64,000 bases of DNA. It comes from Modestobacter muralis (lineage in GTDB: Bacteria > Actinomycetota > Actinomycetes > Mycobacteriales > Geodermatophilaceae). How positions within the stretch are numbered: position 1 is the stretch's first letter; every line of letters begins with the position of its first letter. Positions 18,697 to 26,279 of this stretch are shown one piece after another. The translations under genes were made by a program, and so were the position numbers. The notes beneath the pieces are model-generated. The model ran no database searches. It had not been told where the DNA came from and worked only from the letters and a program-made list of their open reading frames with translations. The stretch lies in the NCBI RefSeq assembly GCF_010682105.1, contig NZ_JAAGWH010000003.1:1-64000 (forward strand), read 5' to 3'.

Positions 18697-19665
18697 CTAC
18701 CAAACCGGGTCAACTGAAGTGGGGGCAGTCCCCTGCCAATCCCGTGGGCTGATGCCGTACGCCTGCCGAAACCGCCGCGTGAAGTGGCTGGCGTCGGTGA
18801 ATCCGCACGCCCGAGCGGTGGCAGCGATCGACCGTCGCCTGCCGGTGGGGGAGACCAGCTGCGCGCGGGCCTGCTCCAACCGCAACCCGATCACCTCCTG
18901 CTCCAGGCTCAATCCCGCATCGCTGAACAGCCGGTACAGCTGCCGCAGCGACACGTTGTGCGCTGCGGCGATGGTCGCTGGCGTCAGCGCCGGATCCGTG
19001 AGTTGCTGGCCGACGTAGGTGCGCACCCGGGTCAGCAGCGTCTCCTCGCGCACCGCCCCGCGGTTCCGCTCCCCGCCGGCGGCCGACACGATCAGCGCCC
19101 GCACCAACTCCGCAGTCGCCGACCCGAGGGCCAGAGCGCCGGCGTCGGCCGCGAGTTCCTCGGCTCGGCCGCACACCTCCTCCAGGTGCGTGCGCACCAG
19201 GCCGTGCAGCGGGCTGGCGCGCAGCCGCGGGACGGCCCGGCGGATGACGTCCACCGGCAGCGCGAGCTGCTCGTGCGGCACCATCAGCGACCGCGAGCCA
19301 CCGCCCACCGAGCAGCCGAACGCGTACGGCGCCGTCAGGTCGACGAGCATCAGGTCGCGCCCCTGCACGAGCTGCTCGTGGTTCAGCTGCGCGTACTCGC
19401 CGGACCCGCGCGCCTGGTAGGCGATGGCGATGACGGCCGGGCCGTCCTGCTGCACGTGCCGCGGCGTGCGCACCAGCCCGAACGGTGACGCGTCGGTGGT
19501 GAACACCGCGGTCCGGCCCAGCGGCACGAGGTGCATCCGGGCGCGCACGCGTTCGGTTGGCGTCCGGTGCTCCACGCGGCAGGGCAGGGAGGCCTCCGCC
19601 ATCGCCGCACGGAAGGCCTCGGCCCGGTCGGCGCGGGGCACGGTGCGCGTGTCGAGCAGCAGCAT
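18697..19665 (-). CDS. AraC family transcriptional regulator
   Basis: A 322-residue regulator. Residues 1-200 form an AraC_binding_2-type sensor half. Residues 215-311 carry the two helix-turn-helices of the AraC/XylS domain (TIAAAHNVSLRQLYRLF and IAATARACGFTDASHFTRRF), closed by QAYGISPRDW. The final 11 residues (GTAPTSVDPVW) are encoded by the right end of the IS3 element, so the original C-terminal tail has been replaced. Since AraC domains end near the PRDW position, the protein is probably still functional. It is divergent from the alpha/beta hydrolase gene at 19829, its likely target. Direct repeats in the shared intergenic region look like its operator. Confidence 0.88.
   Translation of the reverse strand: MLLLDTRTVPRADRAEAFRAAMAEASLPCRVEHRTPTERVRARMHLVPLGRTAVFTTDASPFGLVRTPRHVQQDGPAVIAIAYQARGSGEYAQLNHEQLVQGRDLMLVDLTAPYAFGCSVGGGSRSLMVPHEQLALPVDVIRRAVPRLRASPLHGLVRTHLEEVCGRAEELAADAGALALGSATAELVRALIVSAAGGERNRGAVREETLLTRVRTYVGQQLTDPALTPATIAAAHNVSLRQLYRLFSDAGLSLEQEVIGLRLEQARAQLVSPTGRRRSIAATARACGFTDASHFTRRFRQAYGISPRDWQGTAPTSVDPVW
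18706..18733 (-). repeat. Right terminal inverted repeat of the IS3 element
   Basis: Reverse complement begins GGGGACTGCCCCC, as at the left end. It overlaps the last 11 codons of the AraC-family gene on the minus strand. Confidence 0.85.
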
Positions 19666-19730
19666 CGGCGGACCCCCGGGGTGTCACCGCCGAGCGTGGC
19701 AGAACCGCACACCTCGGAGAAGCGGTTCCG

Positions 19731-19761
19731 GCACGCACAGACCACAGTCCTGCACGCACAG
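19731..19761. promoter_or_regulatory. Candidate AraC operator: two direct repeats 21 bases apart
   Basis: GCACGCACAG occurs exactly at 19731-19740 and again at 19752-19761. A spacing of 21 bases is two helical turns, the layout bound by AraC/XylS dimers. A weaker half-match (GCACAC) lies at 19707-19712. The site is between the divergent araC-like and hydrolase genes, about 70 bases before the hydrolase start, and so could sit just upstream of its -35 region. Confidence 0.5.
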
Positions 19762-19828
19762 CCGATCCGCCGCCGGTGCGCGCTGCCATGGTCCCTCGTA
19801 TCTGCCGTCCACGAGCGAGGAGACCGCC

Positions 19829-20665
19829 ATGACCGCGTCGCCGTCCGCCCCCGACACCATCGTCCTCATCCACGGTTTCTGGGTGACCCCGCGCAGCTGG
19901 GAGCACTGGAAGAGCCACTACGAGGCCCGCGGCTTCCGTGTGCTCACCCCCGCCTACCCCGGCTTCGAGGCGGAGGTCGAGGCGCTCAACGCCGACCCGA
20001 CGCCCATCGCCCAGGTGACCCTGCCGCAGATCGTCGACCACCTCGCCGGCGTGATCGGCGCCCTCGACCGCCCACCGGTCCTCATCGGGCACTCCGCCGG
20101 CGGCACCATCACCCAGCTGCTGCTCGACCGCGGCCTCGGCGCGGTCGGCGTCGTCCTCAACTCCGCGCCCACCGAGGGCGTGCGGGTGCTGCCGCTGTCG
20201 CAGCTGCGCTCGACCTGGACGGCCTTCAAGAACCCGGCCAACCGGCACCGCGCCGTCCCGCTCACCGAGGAGCAGTGGCACTACGCCTTCACCAACACCT
20301 TCGACCCCGACGAGTCGCGACGGCTCTACGAGCGGTACGCCATCCCGGCGTCGGGCTCGATATTGTGGAGCTCGGTGCTGGCCAACATCATGCCCGGACC
20401 GCAGGACGCCCACGTCGACTACCGCAACGACGCCCGCCCGCCGCTGCTGTTCGTCTCCGGCAGCGAGGACCACATCATGCCGCCGTCGGTGCAGCGCTCC
20501 AACGCTGCGCACTACAAGGGCGACACCATCACGGAGGTCCGGGAGGAGCCCGGCTACCCGCACCTGCTGCCGGCCGCGCCCGGCTGGGAGCGCATCGCCG
20601 ACGAGGTCCTCGACTGGGCGCTGGCCCACGCCGCCGGGCCACAGCCGGTGATCGGCGCGCAGTGA
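19829..20665 (+). CDS. Alpha/beta hydrolase
   Basis: A 278-residue alpha/beta hydrolase. HGFWVTPRSW forms the oxyanion region near residue 15, and the nucleophile elbow is LIGHSAGGTITQ near residue 90 (GHSAG, nucleophile Ser). A late acidic residue in SGSEDHIMP and the His in EEPGYPHLLP complete a Ser-Asp-His triad. No signal peptide is present, so it is cytoplasmic. ATG 19829 is chosen because GAGGAG stands 5 bases upstream. The stop overlaps the start of the following metallo-hydrolase (GTGA), giving a two-gene operon. It is probably controlled by the divergent AraC regulator. The substrate cannot be read from sequence; carboxylesterase or haloperoxidase-like activity is plausible. Confidence 0.87.
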   Translation: MTASPSAPDTIVLIHGFWVTPRSWEHWKSHYEARGFRVLTPAYPGFEAEVEALNADPTPIAQVTLPQIVDHLAGVIGALDRPPVLIGHSAGGTITQLLLDRGLGAVGVVLNSAPTEGVRVLPLSQLRSTWTAFKNPANRHRAVPLTEEQWHYAFTNTFDPDESRRLYERYAIPASGSILWSSVLANIMPGPQDAHVDYRNDARPPLLFVSGSEDHIMPPSVQRSNAAHYKGDTITEVREEPGYPHLLPAAPGWERIADEVLDWALAHAAGPQPVIGAQ

Positions 20666-21471
20666 GGCTCACCCACGTCGGTGGGCCCACCCTGCTGATC
20701 GAGGTCGCCGGCTGGCGGATCCTCACCGACCCGACCTTCGATCCACCGGGACGGCGCTACGACTTCGGCTGGGGCACCGGCTCGCGCAAGGTCGCCGGCC
20801 CCGCGCTGCAACCGGCCGAGTTGCTCCCGGTCGACGTCGTCCTGCTCACCCACGACCACCACGCCGACAACCTGGACGACGCCGGACGCGCGTTCCTGCC
20901 CTCGGTGCCGGTGGTCGTGACGACGGCGTCCGGCGGGCGGCGGCTGGGGGCCCGTGGCCTCGCGCCCTGGGAGACGACCGTGTTGTCGGCCCCCGGGCGC
21001 CCGGACGTCGAGGTGACCGCCACGCCCGCGCGGCACGGTCCGCCGCTGAGCCGCCCGGTCGCCGGGGACGTCGTCGGCTTCTCCCTGCGCTGGGAAGGCC
21101 AGGACGACGGCGTGCTGTGGATCTCCGGTGACACCGTGCCCTTCGCCGGACTGCGCGAGGTAGCCGAGCGGCTGCGGGTCGACGTCGCCGTCCTGCACCT
21201 GGGTGGCGTGCGCTTCCCGGTCACCGGGCCGCTGCGGTACTCGATGACCGGCCGACAGGCGGCCCGGCTGACCGCGCAGCTCGACGCGCGGGTCGTCGTC
21301 CCGGTGCACTACGAGGGCTGGAGCCACTTCGTGCAGGACCGACCGGCGGTCGAGCGGGAGTTGGCGCAGGCCCCGGACGACGTCTGGCGGCGGTTCCGCT
21401 GGCTGCCTATGGGGGAACCGGTCGAGGTGGGACACCAGGAGGTCCCACCGGCGCTCGGGACTGTCCTGTAG
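20662..21471 (+). CDS. Metallo-beta-lactamase fold hydrolase (UlaG-like)
   Basis: A 269-residue MBL-fold protein beginning MRLTHVGGPTLLIEV, typical of the UlaG/YcjY-like branch. The metal site is HDHHADNLD near residue 59. Later ligands are supplied by ARHGPPLS, SGDT (aspartate) near residue 156 and the PVHYEGW histidine near residue 215. GTG 20662 overlaps the upstream hydrolase stop as GTGA, so the two are translationally coupled. The longer open frame upstream is only the shadow of the hydrolase. Cytoplasmic; substrate unknown. Confidence 0.87.
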   Translation: MRLTHVGGPTLLIEVAGWRILTDPTFDPPGRRYDFGWGTGSRKVAGPALQPAELLPVDVVLLTHDHHADNLDDAGRAFLPSVPVVVTTASGGRRLGARGLAPWETTVLSAPGRPDVEVTATPARHGPPLSRPVAGDVVGFSLRWEGQDDGVLWISGDTVPFAGLREVAERLRVDVAVLHLGGVRFPVTGPLRYSMTGRQAARLTAQLDARVVVPVHYEGWSHFVQDRPAVERELAQAPDDVWRRFRWLPMGEPVEVGHQEVPPALGTVL

Positions 21472-21532
21472 CCATGATCGGGTGAGAGCACGGCCTGCCG
21501 CGGACAGGCCACCCGCCCGGGGGAAGCGCGCG

Positions 21533-22240
21533 ATGGCCGGCCGGCGGTCCACTGTCGGCATGGACGCAGAAGACGTCGATCGTGGGACGCCTGGCGGTTC
21601 GCTGCTCCGGGAGCACCAGCAGCGGCGAGCTAGACACGAGGAGCAGGTGCGCAGTCGCCACCCACGCCTCGCGGGTCTCCTGCTGGCCCTGCACAACGAC
21701 CCGGCAACCACGGCCAACTTGCGGCGCGGTGCGATCGGCGAGGCCAAGGTCGCTGAGCGGCTGGTCCGACGTTGTGGCGACGAGGTCGAGTTCCTCTTCA
21801 ACCGGCGCCTGAGCGCGCGGGGGCGGGACGGCGACATCGACGTCCTGGCCGTCGCCGCGACCGGCGTGCACCTCGTGGACGTCAAGCACTACCAGCGGGC
21901 TCCGGTCCGCGTCCGGCGCACCGGCGGGCTGCTCACCGCGTCTAAGGAGCAGCTGCTGATCCGGGGGCGCGACTACTCGCGCCTCCTCGACTCGGTCCAG
22001 CGGCAGCACGAGGCCGTCCGCCCCGTCCTCGACCGGTCGCCGCACGGGGCGTCGGTCCCGATCCACCTGGCATTGTGCTTCGTGGACGCCGACCTCCCCC
22101 TCATCGCCGACCGGATCGGTGGTGTCGCGGTCCTCGGACCCAGGGACGCCGCTCGGCGGCTGCGCACGCCCGGTCCCCTGGGCCCCGCCGCCCGCCGTGA
22201 GCTCGTGCGCCATCTGGCCCGGGAGTTGCCGTCGGCGTGA
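21533..22240 (+). CDS. NERD domain (nuclease-related) protein
   Basis: A 235-residue protein with a NERD domain: GAIGEAKVAERL, then a PD-(D/E)xK-like core, RDGDIDVLAV and HLVDVKHYQ, holding the Asp and the Asp-x-Lys of that fold. NERD domains are nuclease-related and found in DNA-processing and defence contexts; most are uncharacterised. ATG 21533 is chosen because GGGGGAAG is 5 bases upstream; GTG 21482 is in frame but lacks a site. A second, diverged copy of the last 33 codons lies at 26178-26279 as a relic, so this family has been duplicated in the neighbourhood. Confidence 0.8.
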   Translation: MAGRRSTVGMDAEDVDRGTPGGSLLREHQQRRARHEEQVRSRHPRLAGLLLALHNDPATTANLRRGAIGEAKVAERLVRRCGDEVEFLFNRRLSARGRDGDIDVLAVAATGVHLVDVKHYQRAPVRVRRTGGLLTASKEQLLIRGRDYSRLLDSVQRQHEAVRPVLDRSPHGASVPIHLALCFVDADLPLIADRIGGVAVLGPRDAARRLRTPGPLGPAARRELVRHLARELPSA

Positions 22241-22259
22241 CCGAGGGGGCGATGCCGCT

Positions 22260-22279
22260 GACGGTTCCGCGGAACCGTC
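22260..22279. terminator. Perfect 20-base palindrome after the NERD gene
   Basis: GACGGTTCCGCGGAACCGTC is a perfect palindrome 20 bases beyond the NERD stop. It can fold as an 8-base stem with a 4-base loop. No T tract follows, so it may equally be a protein-binding site. Confidence 0.35.
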
Positions 22280-22462
22280 CCTGTTGCGCACCGCTCTGCG
22301 TCAGGTCGTGATGGTTGCGCCGGCTGCCGCCTGGGGAGCCGGTCGAGGTGGGGCCGGAGACGGTGCACCGGACGGCTGGTGTGGCAGCCGTAGGTCAGTC
22401 GGATCGTTTGGCACCCTGGGTCGGCTCGCCGCGACCGGCGACGCCGGAGAAGGGATGCTCGC

Positions 22463-23068
22463 GTGGACGCTGCGCCACCGTCACTGTTCGACGACGAGGT
22501 CGAGGCGGCGCCGGACCACGTCCGGCGGATCGCCGACACCGAGCGCCCGCCGGTGCCGCCGCGGCTCGAGCGCTGGACCAGCCTCTCCGCCTGCGTGCTG
22601 GACGCCGTGTGGAGCGTGGGCGCGGACCACGACCGCATCGTCGTCCCGCTGGTGCGACGGGTCCTCGAGCCTGTGGCGACGGGTCCGCTGCTCGCGGACT
22701 CCCCGTCCAGCGCCGACAGTCACCCGCTTCCGCGGCTGCTCACCCGCTTCCCGGACGAGCAGGCGCTGGAGGCTGCCGCGCAGAATCGGCAGCGGACGTC
22801 GACGCGTGGCGGCGTGACCAAGGCGGACGCCGCGCTGCGCTACGCGCGCACCCTCGTCACGCACGGGGTCCTCGGCGTCGAGGACCTGCCGCGGCTGCTG
22901 GCGGAACCGGCGCTGTGGTCGCGCCTCGACCGCGCGCTGAGTCGGGTCCCAGGTGAGGGCCAGCACGGGACACGGCGTAGCCACTTCTGGGCGCTCTGCG
23001 GCGTCGACGACCGGACCACGACTGAGTCGCCTTGGCGCCCTCGCCCGAATTTCGAATCGCCGTCCTGA
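22463..23068 (+). CDS. Hypothetical protein, helix-hairpin-helix-like, apparently short at the C-terminus
   Basis: A 201-residue protein of an actinobacterial family I recognise only loosely. A helical block (LERWTSLSACVLDAVWSVG) is followed by VTKADAALRYARTLVTHGV and a VPGEGQHGTRRSHFWALCG stretch. That stretch resembles the glycine-rich turn plus aromatic helix of HhH-type DNA glycosylase-like proteins. In that family a KPDRM-type motif normally follows; here the frame ends in low-complexity TTTESPWRPRPNFESPS, so the C-terminus may have been lost. GTG 22463 has GGAGAAGGG 8 bases upstream. It stands alone between the NERD gene and the thermonuclease gene. Confidence 0.55.
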   Translation: MDAAPPSLFDDEVEAAPDHVRRIADTERPPVPPRLERWTSLSACVLDAVWSVGADHDRIVVPLVRRVLEPVATGPLLADSPSSADSHPLPRLLTRFPDEQALEAAAQNRQRTSTRGGVTKADAALRYARTLVTHGVLGVEDLPRLLAEPALWSRLDRALSRVPGEGQHGTRRSHFWALCGVDDRTTTESPWRPRPNFESPS

Positions 23069-23173
23069 GGCATCTGCCCCCTGTGAGTTAGGGCCGGGCG
23101 ACTGACGCCCTCAGTGACGGCGAGGCCGCTTAGCGTGACGATGCTGTCCAAGATCGGTCGTTCCGGGGGAACA

Positions 23174-24322
23174 ATGAGCCTGTTCGCTGTTGTAGCCGCA
23201 CACAAGGTCGCCGCAACCGTCGCCACTGCATCGATGTTGTTGGGCGCGGGCGTTGTCTATGACGGGCTCTACGGATCCGCCATGGCGACAGTCACTGGGG
23301 TGGTGGACGGCGACACGATCGACGTGCTCTACAAGGGTGAAGTGGATCGCGTGCGACTGCTCAACGTGAACACGCCAGAGACGGTCGATCCCGACAAGCC
23401 AGTGGAGTGCATGGGTCCCGAGGCATCGGACTACCTGAAGAGCCGTCTGCCCGCCGGCACCGAGGTGCGCCTCGAGCGCGACAAGGAGACCAAGGACGGT
23501 TATGGCCGCTATCTGGCCGCGGTCTTCCTCGGCGACGAGCTGGTGAACGCCGAGATCGCCCGGCAGGGGCTCGGTGTGGCGATGTCGGTCGCACCGAACA
23601 CCAAGTACCTGGCGCCCGTGCAGCAAGCCCAGGTGGAGGCGCAGCAGGCCGGTCGCGGCCTCTACTCGTCGGACGTCGACTGCACCGTGCCGGCGAAGGT
23701 CGGCCAGCTGGAGGAGTCCGCGACTGAGGTGCTGGCCGAGCAGCCGACCGCCACCGCAACCCTGGCCTCGTTCGACTGGCACGCCGACGACCTCGGCGCG
23801 GTGCTGGCCACGGCAGTCACGCTCAGGCAGCTGCTGGACGGCGACACGACCGCGTTCCCGCTGCTCCCGCACGCCGGTGCCGACGTGATCAGCCTGCAGG
23901 CCCGGGTGCGCGACGCCAGTGCCGAACTGGACCAGGCGGTCGATACGAACACCTCCGCACGTGCTGCGCAGCAGAAGCGACTCGACGACGCCGCTGAGGA
24001 GGCGGCCCGCAAGGCAGCCGAGGAGGCCGCCCGTAAGGCAGCCGAGGAGGCGGCTCGTGAGGCAGCCGAGGAGGCGGCTCGTGAGGCAGCCCAGGAAGCC
24101 GCGACCCGGCGCGCGGCAGAGCAGTCTGCCGCGGCTGCTGCTGAGGCCACACGTCGGTCGGCTTCAGCCGGTTCGTCGACGCGCTCCTCGACCGCCACCA
24201 AGACGGCGGCACCGACTCAGTCGTCCGGTGGATCAAGCTCCGGCTCAAGCGGCTACACCGGCTGCCGCAGCTACGCACCCGGCGGCAAGTCCTGGACCCC
24301 GATTCCGTGCCCGAGCCGTTGA
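23174..24322 (+). CDS. Membrane-anchored thermonuclease (SNase domain) with repeat-rich tail
   Basis: A 382-residue protein. An N-terminal hydrophobic segment (residues about 8-30) acts as signal or anchor. A staphylococcal-nuclease-like domain spans residues about 36-170: ATVTGVVDGDTIDVLY, RVRLLNVNTPET, DGYGRYLAAVF and VNAEIARQGLG. The catalytic Arg and Glu of the family are present, but the calcium-ligand Asp before ThrProGlu is Asn. A 100-residue spacer leads to a coiled coil made of 8-residue repeats (AARKAAEE and variants). A Ser/Thr-rich linker and a short tail with two Cys (YTGCRSYAPGG, PIPCPSR) follow. ATG 23174 follows CCGGGGGAAC; the longer frame from 23114 lacks support. It is likely a surface or secreted nuclease. 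Confidence 0.85.
   Translation: MSLFAVVAAHKVAATVATASMLLGAGVVYDGLYGSAMATVTGVVDGDTIDVLYKGEVDRVRLLNVNTPETVDPDKPVECMGPEASDYLKSRLPAGTEVRLERDKETKDGYGRYLAAVFLGDELVNAEIARQGLGVAMSVAPNTKYLAPVQQAQVEAQQAGRGLYSSDVDCTVPAKVGQLEESATEVLAEQPTATATLASFDWHADDLGAVLATAVTLRQLLDGDTTAFPLLPHAGADVISLQARVRDASAELDQAVDTNTSARAAQQKRLDDAAEEAARKAAEEAARKAAEEAAREAAEEAAREAAQEAATRRAAEQSAAAAAEATRRSASAGSSTRSSTATKTAAPTQSSGGSSSGSSGYTGCRSYAPGGKSWTPIPCPSR
23996..24091 (+). repeat. Four 24-base tandem repeats within the thermonuclease gene
   Basis: Units begin at 23996, 24020, 24044 and 24068. The third and fourth are identical, and a partial fifth follows. Each encodes one 8-residue heptad-like unit (EEAARxAA) of a predicted coiled coil or single alpha-helix. 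Near-identity suggests recent expansion by slippage. Confidence 0.85.
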
Positions 24323-24396
24323 GCGCTGCCTCCCCGGACAGTGGTCGAAGGCATGCGACTGTCGACCGCCATCCGCGTGTCGATGAAGGAGCCCCA

Positions 24397-25116
24397 GTGT
24401 CCCAGCTGTCGCAGCCCGCGGCCCCCCGTCCCGTTCGCGCGGGGAGCGACCGGATTCCATCGAGTTGGCGCCAGGAAGGTGGTTGGTACTTCGCCGTCGC
24501 ACTCTTGAGCTTCGGCTTCTTGGCCGCCGTGCCCTTCTGGCACGCATACAGCCAACTGCGACGGCCCGTGCTGCGGACGTACGCGCTCGCTTACACCGCA
24601 GTGGACGCCTTCCTCGTGCTGTTGCTCGCCATCACACCCGACGCGCAAGCGCCCGGTGCCCAGGACAGCAGTCTGAGTGCGGTCGGGGGATTCACTGCCG
24701 TGGCCATGATGGTGGTGAGTGGTCTCCACTTGCGCTCGGTTCGGCGGGAGGTGTTCGAGACGCCGCGAGCGGAGCCGGTGACCAGCGATCCCGCCGTCGC
24801 GCGTGCCCTGGCAGCCCGTCAGCGGCGGGTGGAGGCACGAAGGCTGTGGAACAGCGACCGCTCCCTGGCCCGAGAGCTGGGCATCGGCCGACCCGACCTG
24901 GAACGAGGCTTTGACGACGGCGGGCTCTTCGACCTGAACGGTGCGCCGGCTGTCGTGCTCGCGCGAGTGTGCGGCATGACGATGCAGCAGGCAGAGCGGG
25001 TGGTCGAGGCGCGCACCAGTCGCGGAGGCTCTTACTTCAACCTCGGCGAGCTGTTCATCGATGTGCCGTTGTCGACGCCTCTTCAAGAGGTCATGAGCGA
25101 GCGCGCGCTCGTCTGA
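24397..25116 (+). CDS. Membrane protein with C-terminal helix-hairpin-helix (ComEA-like) motif
   Basis: A 239-residue protein with three predicted membrane helices: GGWYFAVALLSFGFLAAVPFW, a segment around AYTAVDAFLVLLLAI, and VGGFTAVAMMVVSGLHL. A basic linker and a C-terminal HhH unit (FDLNGAPAVVLARVCGMTMQQAERVVEARTS, then NLGEL) follow. This unit resembles the ComEA DNA-binding repeat. GTG 24397 is chosen because GAAGGAG stands 5 bases upstream; the longer frame from 24307 overlaps the intergenic region. It follows the thermonuclease by 74 bases on the same strand. A role in binding DNA at the membrane is possible, but the HhH also occurs in proteins with no link to uptake. Confidence 0.65.
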   Translation: MSQLSQPAAPRPVRAGSDRIPSSWRQEGGWYFAVALLSFGFLAAVPFWHAYSQLRRPVLRTYALAYTAVDAFLVLLLAITPDAQAPGAQDSSLSAVGGFTAVAMMVVSGLHLRSVRREVFETPRAEPVTSDPAVARALAARQRRVEARRLWNSDRSLARELGIGRPDLERGFDDGGLFDLNGAPAVVLARVCGMTMQQAERVVEARTSRGGSYFNLGELFIDVPLSTPLQEVMSERALV

Positions 25117-25415
25117 GCCATCCTGCCGCGGAGAGGTACCGGTGATGGGCTGGCTCTCAACTTCACGGTTCTCGCATACGCCGCCCGCCGTTGGCCGTGG
25201 CGCGGGCAGGGGTCACGCGAGTGCAGAGCTTTCTGACCGCAGGCGGGTTGCGGGCGGAGCTGTAGCAGGACGAGCGCGGTCGCTGGTGCGGCTCGTGGGA
25301 CGGGAGAGGCAGAAACGGTCACAGACGTCTCGAAAAGCGGAGTAGTGCGCTCGCCGGCATCTAACGTCCGAGCGCTGCCGGACGAGCCGGCGGTCTCGAA
25401 CGGGGGATTCCACTC
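25117..25415. other. Intergenic region with a possible -10 element
   Basis: 299 bases without a convincing gene. Only short open frames with atypical codon use are present. TAACGT at 25362-25367 could be a -10 element for the DUF4234 gene, 49 bases before its start; no good -35 is seen. Confidence 0.3.
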
Positions 25416-25949
25416 ATGTCCGCACTGGAAGAGCCGTCGGCCAAGCCGACGTACGCGCCGGCTCCGCAGCCGCCCATGCACTACGCGCCCCAGCAGGCTG
25501 AGCCGGCCAGCTACGGAATGCAGGCGCCCGGCGCCATGCAGCTTCACCCGATGCACGCTGGCGTGGCGCCGTACGGCCGCCCGCTCGGCCCGGTCGGCAA
25601 GGTGCGCAGCACCTGGGCCGTGATCGGCCTGACCATCATCACGCTGGGCCTGTACTCGCTCTACTACCACTTCGCGACCCACGAGGAGATGAAGCAGCAC
25701 TCCGGTGAGGGAGTCGGTGGCGCCGTCGGCCTCGTGCTCGCCATCTTCACGCTCGGCCTTGTCACGCCGTTCGTCCTCCCCAACGAGGTCGGCAACCTCT
25801 ACGCCCGGCAGGGACGGCCCCGTCCGGTCAGCGCGACGACCGGACTGTGGGTCCTGCTCGGCTCGTTCATCCTGATCGGCCCGCTGGTCTGGCTGATCAA
25901 GAGCAACGGTGCGCTCAACGCCTACTGGCGGAGCATGGGCGCCGTCTGA
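25416..25949 (+). CDS. DUF4234 family membrane protein
   Basis: A 177-residue protein. The first 55 residues are Pro, Ala, Met and Tyr rich and disordered. The rest has membrane helices beginning RSTWAVIGLTIITLGLYSLYY, the hallmark opening of DUF4234, then VGLVLAIFTLGLVTPFVLP and a third after TTGLWVLLGSFILIGPLVW. The short NALNAYW-like end (NGALNAYWRSMG) also matches the family. Function unknown. It is followed by a strong terminator at 25966-26001. Confidence 0.8.
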   Translation: MSALEEPSAKPTYAPAPQPPMHYAPQQAEPASYGMQAPGAMQLHPMHAGVAPYGRPLGPVGKVRSTWAVIGLTIITLGLYSLYYHFATHEEMKQHSGEGVGGAVGLVLAIFTLGLVTPFVLPNEVGNLYARQGRPRPVSATTGLWVLLGSFILIGPLVWLIKSNGALNAYWRSMGAV

Positions 25950-25965
25950 CCTGCGCCTGATCGTT

Positions 25966-26001
25966 CGACGCCCCGCCCTCGACCACGAAGGCGGGGCGTC
26001 G
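25966..26001 (+). terminator. Rho-independent-type hairpin after the DUF4234 gene
   Basis: CGACGCCCCGCC at 25966-25977 pairs perfectly with GGCGGGGCGTCG at 25990-26001 (12 base pairs, 12-base loop). It lies 16 bases after the stop. No T tract, as is usual in actinomycetes. Confidence 0.75.
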
Positions 26002-26059
26002 TCGCTTGCTCCGTAGGAGTTGGTCCGGCGACACGGAGACGTCCAGCGGCATCGCACAG

Positions 26060-26279
26060 CTGACACCCACCCGGCACGGCGCAGCCCTAGCGTCCGCGGT
26101 CTTGAGCCGTTGACCAGGGGGATCTTCATGACCAGTGCGAAGAACGGCGTCACCTATGCCGTCGCAGACGACGGCTACCCAGGGACGTCGCCCGGCGGCT
26201 GCGCAAGCAGGGTCCGCTGGGTCCTGCTGCCCGTCACGAGCTCGTGCGGCACCTCGCCTCGCAGTTGCCGGCGGCCTGA
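26060..26279 (+). pseudogene. Chimeric relic: 5' end of a permease gene joined to the 3' end of a NERD gene
   Basis: Bases 26060-26178 match the upstream region and first 17 codons of the ethanolamine permease at 30283. The shared leader contains GCGCAGCCCTAGCGTCCGCGG and GAGCCGTTGACCAGG, and the encoded peptide MTSAKNGVTYAVADDGY compares with MTSGKSGVSYAAADDGY. At 26178 the similarity switches to the last 33 codons of a NERD gene, encoding RDVARRLRKQGPLGPAARHE and so on to TGA at 26277-26279, as at 22137-22240. The permease and NERD parts are in different frames, so no fusion protein can be made. Both parent genes survive intact in this window, but both relic halves have diverged from them. 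Confidence 0.75.

Larger units (their letters stand above)
17454..18733 (+). mobile_element. IS3-family insertion sequence
   Basis: A 1280-base element with two overlapping transposase frames (orfA, orfB) between imperfect inverted repeats. The outer 13 bases (GGGGACTGCCCCC) are identical at both ends, and 23 of the first 28 bases match. No direct target duplication is visible: the left flank ends in GCAA and the right flank begins TGCC. It lies between a truncated zinc-finger gene and the 3' end of an AraC-family gene. Both of those frames read into the terminal repeats and gain a GTAPxSVD tail. Confidence 0.9.

Noticed and set aside
17454-18733. A composite transposon carrying the DISARM island
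   Set aside because: Only one IS copy is visible and no second copy flanks the island inside this window, so transport by this element is not supported.
19531-20661. Long N-terminal extension of the metallo-hydrolase frame
   Set aside because: It overlaps the alpha/beta hydrolase gene in another frame and consists of low-complexity Arg and Pro. GTG 20662 overlapping the hydrolase stop is the natural start.
23996-24091. The 24-base repeats as a CRISPR-like array
   Set aside because: The units are directly adjacent with no spacers and encode in-frame 8-residue helical repeats.
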